The notes under the pieces are model-generated. The model made no database searches, had not been told where the DNA came from, and saw only the letters and a list, made by a program, of their open reading frames with translations. This document shows, one piece after another, positions 14,794 through 20,787 of a stretch of 20,787 bases of DNA. Source of the DNA: JBOHWJ01 sp050736615 (lineage in GTDB: Bacteria > Desulfobacterota > Binatia > Binatales > Binataceae); assembly GCA_050736615.1 (NCBI GenBank), contig JBOHWL010000286.1, positions 1 through 20,787 of the forward strand, in the 5' to 3' direction. Position numbers and translations under genes: made by a program. The first letter of the stretch is position 1; each line of letters starts with the position of its first letter.

Positions 14794-15278
14794 TTACCCA
14801 ACTTCGCTGGCTTGCAGCCTTGCCAAGCTATTTCGAGGCGGGAAATCGCCCGAATCAGCCGTTCGGCCACGTCGCCTGAACCCAATTGACCGATATCCAG
14901 CGAAAACCGGGCAAGGCCTCAGCGACGCTGCATGGCTTACCGCTGGCTGTGGAAATTGTAAAACTTTCAGCCGGGCTAAAGATGAGGTGCAACGCCGCAT
15001 GCGGCGATGCGCAATTCAGCTTCGCGTCAAAGCGCCGAAATTCGCGCGTAGGATGCGCTTAAAACTCTCTGAATGACATTTTCTGCGCCATGGTATGAAG
15101 TTTGCTCACTTGGAACGTCTTGACCGCTTGAACCTGGTAGAGCGGAGGAACTTGGGCGTTTTTGTGTGCGCGAACCACATCAGTGCCTGGCGGAAGATTT
15201 CCGCCTAATGAAACATGGTGAACTTAGGGTCAGTTTGCCGCGCGCGCATTCGTCCACCGGCGGCGGTCATTCGAATCA
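14794..15278. other. Gap between tRNA-Arg and the HAD protein
   Basis: About 485 bases with no gene I can support. Long frames crossing it are basic and unlike proteins, and one runs through the tRNA. No T-tailed hairpin is seen after the tRNA. The leader before 15279 has only a weak GGCGG as ribosome binding site. Confidence 0.5.
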
Positions 15279-17144
15279 ATGTTTGAGCTCGATAAATACG
15301 ATCCGCGACTGCATCAAACCGCGGCCGCCGCTCCAGTCCGTACCTACGACTTCGAGTCGAACGTGGCCGGAATGGCATTACTGCTGTGGGGTGAACATTG
15401 CGTGGAATGCGCGGCGCCCGCGTGCTATGCGACCTGTGATTTGTACCAGCCGCGCTCCGATTCACGCTGTCGCCGCTTTGCCTTCGGCGCGTACAAGAAC
15501 CCCACTTTCAAATCGTTACGCGGCTACGGCGTTGAAATCTCGTTTAAAAAGTGGGCAAAGATTGAGGCCTTTGGCAACACCGCGATTCTGCCATTGCGAT
15601 CAGTCTTGCGCTGGGAACGAGCGCTTGAGCGCGGCGCGCCGCTCGCCAACGCGATCGGCAAAATGGTCCAGCGCTTTACCGACCGGCGCAATTGGGAACA
15701 GCTTACCTATATTGCGAGCGGAAAGCTGGGCCGCCGGATGCATCGGCGCGGAACCGACGGTGTGCAGCCCGACGCGTTCCTGCTAGAGGTCTACAATCCC
15801 GGAGTTGAAGAGGTTCGTCTGCAGATCATTTTTAGCGTATCCACCGATGACGTCGCGCAAAACGGGCATCCAGCACCACTCATTGCTCCGGTTATAAAGA
15901 CGCTGCCATTGCCCCCGGGCTATTCGCGGCACGAATTCGAAGCCGACAACTTTCGCCAGATTCTGGACCGAGGGCTGCCATTCAAGATCACGATGGTGCC
16001 GGAGGCGGATAACAATGCGCGCCTCGTGTTTCTCTCGGCAGACCTTGTGAGGTTCAAGCGTTCCGCCACCGAGGCGAAAAAGACGAAGATCAAATGCGTG
16101 GTCTTCGACCTCGACAATACCGTGTGGAAAGGGACGCTAGCCGAAGGCGACGAGGTGGTTATACGGCCGGGATTGGCCGAATTGCTGAAGTATTTCGACG
16201 AGCGCGGCACCTTACTTAGCATTGCCAGCAAGAACGATTTCGACACCGCCTTCGCGCGGTTGACCGAATTCGGTATCGCTGATTTTTTCCTTTATCCGCA
16301 AATCGATTGGCTGCCAAAGAGCCAGAAAATCAAAACGCTCGCGCGACGGCTTAATATCGGCCTCGACACTTTTGCCTTTGTCGACGATAACGATTTCGAA
16401 CTCGAAGAAGTGGCGCGCGCGCTGCCAGAGGTGGCGTGCATCCACACTGATCAACTTGACGGGTTGAAGGAAGATGAGCGTTTCCAGGGGAGTGTTACGA
16501 AAGAATCGCGGCGGCGACGCCATTATTACCGCGATCAAATTTCCCGCGAAATTGATGAAGCGGGCTTCGGCGACGACTACCTGCGTTTCCTGCGTTCATG
16601 CGCCATCAAGCTGGAAATCGCGTCATACGGCGACAGCGACAGTGAGCGCGTCGCGGAGTTGGTGCAGCGGACCAACCAGCTTAACTTTTCCGGGCGCAAA
16701 TACTCGCGCCATGAGCTGGAGCAGGTGATCGCGAACCCGCGACTCGACAAATACGTGATCAGATGCGCGGACAAGTACGGCTCATACGGCACCGTTGGAT
16801 TTTGCCTGGCCGAGCAGAGCGGTGAGGCGCTGCGGATCATCGATCTTATGTTGTCGTGCCGGGTGCAGGGCAAATTCATCGAGCAGGCCTTGTTCGCACA
16901 TTTGATCAAGCATCACAATCGCGCGCAGGCCTCCGCGGTGTGGGTCAATTTTCAACCGACCGCACGCAATACGCCGGCGCGCGCGGTACTGGAATCATTG
17001 GGCTTCCGCGCGTGCGGCGCGGGGCCGGACGGACCACAAGCCGGCGTCATTTTGCGCCAAGCGCAAGGACTCGCGTGCGATTTTATAACCGTGACCTGTG
17101 GGCCTGGCGCCGTCATCACTGCGGCGGCCGCGGTTGAAGGCTGA
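15279..17144 (+). CDS. FkbH-like HAD-IIIC family protein with cysteine-rich N-terminal module
   Basis: A 621-residue multidomain protein. Residues 1-260 are a separate module opening with a five-cysteine motif: WGEHCVECAAPACYATCDLY followed by a CRRF segment, spacing C41-x2-C44-x4-C49-x3-C53-x10-C64, suggestive of metal or Fe-S binding. A beta-rich part around 165-260 follows. Residues 270-430 are the HAD domain: motif I FDLDNTVWKG (D277, D279), motif II SIASKND, a lysine in LPKSQKI and motif IV FVDDNDFE. Residues 440-590 fit the GNAT-like C-terminal part of FkbH proteins (RTNQLNFSGRKY, DKYGSYGTVGF). FkbH proteins load or transfer glyceryl units in polyketide and surface-polymer synthesis. 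With a deacetylase and a ligase downstream, decoration of an exopolysaccharide is likely. The substrate is unknown. Confidence 0.85.
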   Translation: MFELDKYDPRLHQTAAAAPVRTYDFESNVAGMALLLWGEHCVECAAPACYATCDLYQPRSDSRCRRFAFGAYKNPTFKSLRGYGVEISFKKWAKIEAFGNTAILPLRSVLRWERALERGAPLANAIGKMVQRFTDRRNWEQLTYIASGKLGRRMHRRGTDGVQPDAFLLEVYNPGVEEVRLQIIFSVSTDDVAQNGHPAPLIAPVIKTLPLPPGYSRHEFEADNFRQILDRGLPFKITMVPEADNNARLVFLSADLVRFKRSATEAKKTKIKCVVFDLDNTVWKGTLAEGDEVVIRPGLAELLKYFDERGTLLSIASKNDFDTAFARLTEFGIADFFLYPQIDWLPKSQKIKTLARRLNIGLDTFAFVDDNDFELEEVARALPEVACIHTDQLDGLKEDERFQGSVTKESRRRRHYYRDQISREIDEAGFGDDYLRFLRSCAIKLEIASYGDSDSERVAELVQRTNQLNFSGRKYSRHELEQVIANPRLDKYVIRCADKYGSYGTVGFCLAEQSGEALRIIDLMLSCRVQGKFIEQALFAHLIKHHNRAQASAVWVNFQPTARNTPARAVLESLGFRACGAGPDGPQAGVILRQAQGLACDFITVTCGPGAVITAAAAVEG

Positions 17145-17153
17145 TTCTCGGCT

Positions 17154-18044
17154 TTGCGTAACCAGGGCCATGAGCGGACGGCGGTTGCGGTTGCGCCCGC
17201 ACGGCGGCCCTTGGCGCGCGCGATAAATTGCGTTATCAGCGTGGCATTCTTCGGCATATCCGAGGCGTGGCGCGGCTTACGCTCCATGGTGCGAATGCCG
17301 GTGCCGGGCACCGCGACCGTCATCTATTATCATCAGGTGAAATTGCCTGACCGTGGACGTTTTGCGCGGCAGATGGATCATTTGTTGCGGTGGTCCGCGC
17401 CGGTTCGCGCCGATTTCAACGCGCCACTGGCGCCGGGGTCGCACTCGGTCGCGGTGACGTTCGATGACGGCTGGGTCAGCTTCGTTGAGAACGCACTGCC
17501 AGAACTCGAACGGCGCAATATTCCGGCCACCGTCTTCATGATTACCAATTTCATGGGCTCAAAACTCGATGACGATCCCAATGAGCGGCTCATGTCGGCG
17601 CAAGAGCTCAAGAGCATTCCGAGCACTCTCGTCACGATTGGCTCGCATACTTTGACTCACTGCATGCTTACGAGCGTGGACGAAGACGAGGCGAAACGGC
17701 AACTGAGCGAATCCCGCGCCACACTGCGGCATCTGCTGGAACGCGAGGTTGACCTCTTTGCCTTTCCTTTCACGGTATATAATTCACACCTGCTCGAGCT
17801 GTGCCGCGAGACAGGCTATGCGCGGGCGTTCACCGGTAGGCCGTGCTTCGCGCGTCCGGGGGAATTTGAAACCGGTCGCGTGCGGGTCGATCCAAGCGAT
17901 TCTCTGCTTGAGTTTCATCTTAAATTGATGGGCGCATACCGCTGGATGCCGTTGGCAATGGCCGCGAAACGGTGGCTGAGATCGGACATGCGGGAGGTTG
18001 CTACAAAAACACCGGTCGGAGCGGTCAACCCTCCTTCGGCGTGA
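17154..18044 (+). CDS. Polysaccharide deacetylase family protein (NodB homology domain)
   Basis: Carbohydrate esterase family 4 enzyme that would remove N- or O-acetyl groups from a polysaccharide. The core shows TATVIYYHQV, then the catalytic VTFDDGWVSF (D104, D105), IPATVFMITNFMG, and the metal motif H165-x3-H169 in IGSHTLTHCML. FAFPFTVYNS is the equivalent of the usual F-P-Y/G motif and is somewhat altered. The start is uncertain: the frame opens at TTG 17154, nine bases after the HAD gene, and an internal ATG at 17286 is possible. The first ~50 residues include a weakly hydrophobic stretch (INCVISVAFFGI) that may anchor it. It sits between the FkbH-like gene and the ligase, in apparent operon. 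Confidence 0.88.
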   Translation: MRNQGHERTAVAVAPARRPLARAINCVISVAFFGISEAWRGLRSMVRMPVPGTATVIYYHQVKLPDRGRFARQMDHLLRWSAPVRADFNAPLAPGSHSVAVTFDDGWVSFVENALPELERRNIPATVFMITNFMGSKLDDDPNERLMSAQELKSIPSTLVTIGSHTLTHCMLTSVDEDEAKRQLSESRATLRHLLEREVDLFAFPFTVYNSHLLELCRETGYARAFTGRPCFARPGEFETGRVRVDPSDSLLEFHLKLMGAYRWMPLAMAAKRWLRSDMREVATKTPVGAVNPPSA

Positions 18045-18069
18045 GCCGCCGACCTTTATTTCCGGAGCA

Positions 18070-19614
18070 ATGGCGCGCAACACCACCATATTAACGACCT
18101 CGAGGCCAGTGGTTTTTTCATCGTCCGCGGATGAACGTTATCGGCTGGGGCGCCCGTTCATTTTCGCCGTCGCGGTGGTGGTGTGCATCCCGGCAATACT
18201 CCTGCTCAATGGCCATCCAACGCTGCCAGTGCTGGCGATCGGCGGCGCGGGGAGTGCGATTTTTCTGACCTGGGCGGTAAGTTATACGACCCGGCACACC
18301 GATTGGCTAATCCTGCCGCTTATTCTTCTGGAATTCATCATAGCGGCGTCGATTCTGGGCAGCGAGGCGAACGACAAATACCGTTCGCTGCTTCATTATT
18401 TCATCCTGTTTATTTTCTGTCTGCCTGTTATTCCGAAGCTATATCGATCCAAGATGCTGTATCAGGGCGGATATTTCCTTTATGTGATCTATTTCGCATG
18501 GTGCCTGATAACCGTTATCTACTCACTCGATCCGATATACTCACTGGCGCGATTGCTCACTGCCGTACTTGGTTTGATCGCCATCACCGCATGCGCGCTG
18601 GAAGTGCGTAACGGCGACGATGCGACGCGTCTATTCGGCCATTTCGTGCTCGGATGCTCGATTCTGATTGGCATTGTCGCGGCGTCGCTGGTGCTGCTGC
18701 CGCACGGCATGACCTATGCCAATCCATTCAGCGACCTCGATGCCCAGACGCTGAAGGCTATGAAAACTTCTGGCGCGCTTGTCGGGATCAACCGCTTCGA
18801 AAGCATCTTCGGCCAGCCGAACGTGGTGGGTTCATTGATGCTGGTGACGGTCAGCAGCGCGCTGATTTACTGGCGCAAGGCGACCCGTGTGCAGAAGTGG
18901 GTATTGGCTGCGGTTATCGTGACGGCGCTCGGGGCCGACGTTCTGGCCGATTCGCGCACGCCGTTTATAGCCTTGGTGGTCGGCTGTGTACTGTATTCCA
19001 TATGGAAATACCGCCTGCGCAGCATCCTGGTGCTGGCGGGCGCGGCCGTCATGGCATTGGCCGCTTTGGCGGTAATTGGGGCGGATATCAGCGGTTATGT
19101 CGCGCGCGGCAATGTCAGCACCCTGACCGGGCGCACGGCCATTTGGCTCTTCGCGATCCAACAAGTAAAAGACCAGCCCATTCTCGGATATGGCTACGAG
19201 GTCGCCGGCGCGATCTTCAATTTTCGGGATTTTCCAATATGGTACGGGCCGTGGGATATGGGGCCTCACAGCTCGCTCCACAATGGCTACCTGAGCCATC
19301 TGGTTGGGGTTGGTGTTCCAGCGACGCTCTTCTGGCTCTATATCATGTTGCGGCCGTGGGTTTATGTGATTCGCCAGAAAACTGATCCCTGGAATCTTAA
19401 ACCGGCGATATTTCTGCTCGTGGTGCCGCTGTTGGTCGAGAATATGGCCGAAGCGGCGATCGGTGATTGCGCGGGCGCGGTCGGCCTTTTGTTTGCCCTG
19501 GCCTGGGTGGTCGCCGAGCGATACCGGCTGATCTCGTTGGCGAAGGCCGAGAGTGAGCGGCAACTGGCGCTCGAACGGATGCCTTCCGGCTTAAGAGCGA
19601 TAAGCTGGAAATAG
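18070..19614 (+). CDS. O-antigen ligase / Wzy-type polysaccharide polymerase-like membrane protein
   Basis: A 514-residue polytopic inner-membrane protein with roughly a dozen hydrophobic spans, of the O-antigen ligase (Wzy_C/WaaL) superfamily. These enzymes join polysaccharide units or transfer a finished chain from undecaprenyl diphosphate in the periplasm. Family marks are RFESIFGQPNVVGSLMLV, ADSRTPFIALVVG, GRTAIWLFAIQQVKDQPILG followed by YGYEVAG, and the PHSSLHNGYLSHLVGVGV block, whose H-x3-H-N motif corresponds to the conserved periplasmic histidine region. ATG 18070 is preceded closely by GGAG (18064-18067); the in-frame upstream codon at 17998 would overlap the deacetylase. Ligase and polymerase cannot be separated by sequence alone. 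Confidence 0.86.
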   Translation: MARNTTILTTSRPVVFSSSADERYRLGRPFIFAVAVVVCIPAILLLNGHPTLPVLAIGGAGSAIFLTWAVSYTTRHTDWLILPLILLEFIIAASILGSEANDKYRSLLHYFILFIFCLPVIPKLYRSKMLYQGGYFLYVIYFAWCLITVIYSLDPIYSLARLLTAVLGLIAITACALEVRNGDDATRLFGHFVLGCSILIGIVAASLVLLPHGMTYANPFSDLDAQTLKAMKTSGALVGINRFESIFGQPNVVGSLMLVTVSSALIYWRKATRVQKWVLAAVIVTALGADVLADSRTPFIALVVGCVLYSIWKYRLRSILVLAGAAVMALAALAVIGADISGYVARGNVSTLTGRTAIWLFAIQQVKDQPILGYGYEVAGAIFNFRDFPIWYGPWDMGPHSSLHNGYLSHLVGVGVPATLFWLYIMLRPWVYVIRQKTDPWNLKPAIFLLVVPLLVENMAEAAIGDCAGAVGLLFALAWVVAERYRLISLAKAESERQLALERMPSGLRAISWK

Positions 19615-19762
19615 CCTGCCCAGGCAGATCGCCGAAACACGAAAAGTAATGACCGCTTCTCGTTTTGCGCGGCGAAGGAAAGCTAAGGACGAAGCAGCGC
19701 TAGCGGATTTCGGATTGCATACTTCATAGACGCAGCGCTGAGCCTGACCGAATGGCTGATCG

Positions 19763-19788
19763 AACCGCGCTCGTCTGGCAGCGCGGTT
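19763..19788 (-). terminator. Strong hairpin just downstream of the PAP2 remnant
   Basis: AACCGCGCT (19763-19771) and AGCGCGGTT (19780-19788) form a perfect 9-bp stem around an 8-base loop. It lies directly after the minus-strand PAP2 stop. No T-run follows on either strand, so terminator function is only suggested. Confidence 0.4.
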
Positions 19789-19789
19789 G

Positions 19790-19987
19790 CTATCCGGAGA
19801 GGGTGGGGCGGGGCCTCATTGCCGCAATCACGACCGCTAACCATACCGCGCCGATAATCCACCCACCGATAACATCGGTAGTCCAATGTACGCCCAGATA
19901 AACGCGGGAAACTCCGACCATAAGCGCAAGGACGACGGCGACAATCCATAGTGGCCGCCGCCAACCCTTATGACGCGAGGCCGACAA
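19790..19987 (-). pseudogene. C-terminal remnant of a PAP2-superfamily phosphatase
   Basis: The 65-codon frame contains GVSRVYLGVHWTTDVIGGW, an exact fit to PAP2 motif C3 (SR-x5-H-x3-D; S27, R28, H34, D38), flanked by two hydrophobic segments as in the last spans of membrane PAP2 lipid phosphatases. Motifs C1 (K-x6-RP) and C2 (PSGH) should lie upstream on the minus strand, but the frame meets a TGA six codons before the TTG, and none of the three frames above 19987 shows PSGH. Without these it cannot be active, so I read it as a truncated gene. An intact enzyme could have recycled undecaprenyl diphosphate for the neighbouring polysaccharide genes. Confidence 0.75.
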
Positions 19988-20102
19988 TAAGAAGTTCCGT
20001 CAGCAGCCTGAGCAGCGAAATTAGTAGCGCGGCAAACCCGCGCACCGCGTTTAAAATTCGGTGCGGCTCGGCTCGCGCAATAGCACCGTAACCAAGAATT
20101 GA

Positions 20103-20300
20103 CGGTCCGGCCCCGGCGACCCGTGGTACGTGATTGTTCTTCCGACAACAATCGAACCGTATCGAGAGAACGTCACGTTATCTCCGACGCCGGAATTATA
20201 TTATTGGCGGGTCTTCGATCTTAATGGTCGGCAATTGGTTCTCGGTATCTTGCAAATACAACATTATGATGGCTTTGGGTTCTTCGTGTGTCATACTTGA
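20103..20300 (+). other. Short protein-like open frame without a clear start
   Basis: Codons 20118-20297 read DPWYVIVLPTTIEPYRENVT, then PELYYWRVFDLNGRQLV and HYDGFGFFVCHT, ending at TGA 20298. The residue mix is unusually protein-like for an intergenic frame and less GC-biased than the surroundings. The frame is closed upstream by TGA at 20100; GTG 20130 is the only usual start and has no ribosome binding site. It may be the tail of a degraded gene or a small unannotated gene. No family recognised. Confidence 0.3.
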
Positions 20301-20357
20301 GGTATGCTGAAGCGCTCAAGAACGGCAAACCAGTGATCAATGCCGAGGGGAGCTGCG

Positions 20358-20432
20358 GCCGCTGAGCGTACGCGAGCCCGAGCAGACCAAGCGACACCGC
20401 GAAGCGGATCGAGGAAGGCGCCGGCAGCGCGC
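20358..20432 (-). pseudogene. PEP-CTERM-like sorting-signal scrap
   Basis: The minus strand encodes ALPAPSS followed by FAVSLGLLGLAYAQR: a P-x-P motif, a short hydrophobic span with LLGLA and a basic residue, the layout of PEP-CTERM exosortase signals. It lacks a protein body upstream, the span is followed by more residues rather than an immediate stop, and the motif has PAP instead of PEP. Chance similarity is quite possible. Confidence 0.25.
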
Positions 20433-20501
20433 TCTGATGGTTGGTGCAGGGAAGGGCCGTCATGCTAGTCAACCCTATTCGTTGAGCGATTGGAGGATGA
20501 A

Positions 20502-20787
20502 ATGCTACAGGGCTTCAAGAACTTCCTCATGCGCGGCGATGTCATTGTCGTCGCCGTCGGGCTGGTTGTGGCATTGGCGTTCAGCAATCTCGTGAAGGCC
20601 TTCACCGACAATATCATCAACCCGCTGATAGCCTCGGCCCAGGGCGGCAATAAGAGTCCCGGGTTAGGCTGGCAGCTGATCAGCGGTGGCGGTAACGGTA
20701 CGTACCTCAATCTCGGCGCATTCATCTCCGCGATTATTTACTTCATCATCTTCATGGCGGTCGTGTACTTCCTGATTGTCGCGCCCT
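20502..20787 (+). CDS. mscL: Large-conductance mechanosensitive channel MscL (3' partial)
   Basis: Pentameric inner-membrane channel that opens under membrane tension to release solutes during osmotic downshock. The ATG at 20502 is preceded by TGGAGG (20491-20496). The visible 95 residues start MLQGFKNFLMRGDVIVVAVG, the amphipathic N-helix and first transmembrane helix, continue with DNIINPLIAS, a periplasmic loop with ISGGGNGTYLNLGAFIS, and reach the second helix ending FMAVVYFLIVAP. The window cuts it shortly before the cytoplasmic C-terminal helix. The RGxVxxxAV core and the loop form match MscL, with a glycine-rich loop like that of actinobacterial members. Confidence 0.93.
   Translation, partial: MLQGFKNFLMRGDVIVVAVGLVVALAFSNLVKAFTDNIINPLIASAQGGNKSPGLGWQLISGGGNGTYLNLGAFISAIIYFIIFMAVVYFLIVAP

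Noticed and set aside
14687..15076. Plus-strand frame covering tRNA-Arg
   Set aside because: It translates straight through a perfect tRNA cloverleaf and is basic low-complexity sequence with no ribosome binding site.
19970..20055. Short hydrophobic minus-strand frame (GFAALLISLLRLLTELLIV) resembling a type I toxin peptide
   Set aside because: There is no ribosome binding site, only a GTG start and no antisense RNA or promoter signature. It is probably the residue of a membrane span from the decayed region.
1..20787. CRISPR array, transposase, toxin-antitoxin or restriction system
   Set aside because: No regularly spaced repeats, DDE or serine/tyrosine recombinase motifs, or recognisable defence domains were found on either strand. 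The two winged-helix-like genes are the only loosely related candidates.

Overview
The window looks like one contig from a high-GC, Gram-negative bacterium, probably an uncultured proteobacterial or Desulfobacterota/Binatota-type lineage. The clues are bacterial SerS and YraN, a proteobacterial-style pst-phoU-phoBR locus, Rieske aromatic oxygenase genes, an exopolysaccharide-type gene group and MscL. The phylum is inferred from family resemblance and is not proven. Almost all genes lie on the + strand.

Layout. (1) 3-1646: an amidohydrolase of the N-acyl-D-amino-acid deacylase family, cut at its 5' end and closed by a textbook terminator. (2) 1818-3548: yraN and serS, abutting. (3) 3549-4950: a lower-GC island with one winged-helix-like gene of unknown function (3888-4670), framed by terminator-like hairpins and short repeats. 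(4) 4918-10475: a complete phosphate operon, pstC-pstA-pstB-phoU-phoB-phoR, behind a well-formed candidate Pho box promoter. It has no pstS. The transporter, PhoU, response regulator and sensor kinase are packed with one- to few-base gaps or overlaps and so probably form one autoregulated transcript. (5) 10476-12598: a Rieske non-heme iron oxygenase alpha/beta pair, preceded by a TATAAT promoter-like element and a GC-rich direct repeat. (6) 12599-14716: a disturbed accessory stretch. Two pieces of a different Rieske alpha subunit (benzoate/anthranilate dioxygenase type) lie in opposite orientations, tail to tail. Next come copies of a short dispersed repeat, a coiled-coil/winged-helix-like hypothetical gene and a small membrane-protein ORF. 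(7) 14717-14793: tRNA-Arg(ACG). (8) 15279-19614: three genes for surface-polysaccharide work, namely an FkbH-like HAD protein with an unusual cysteine-rich N-terminal module, a polysaccharide deacetylase and an O-antigen-ligase/polymerase-like membrane protein. (9) 19615-20501: decayed sequence with a PAP2 phosphatase C-terminal remnant, a PEP-CTERM-like scrap and a short unexplained open frame. (10) 20502-end: the start of mscL.

The most unusual things here are the inverted, broken second Rieske gene with a repeat at its edge, the cysteine module fused to the FkbH-like protein, and two DNA-binding-like hypothetical genes in accessory pockets. I found no CRISPR array, transposase, integrase or recognisable defence system.
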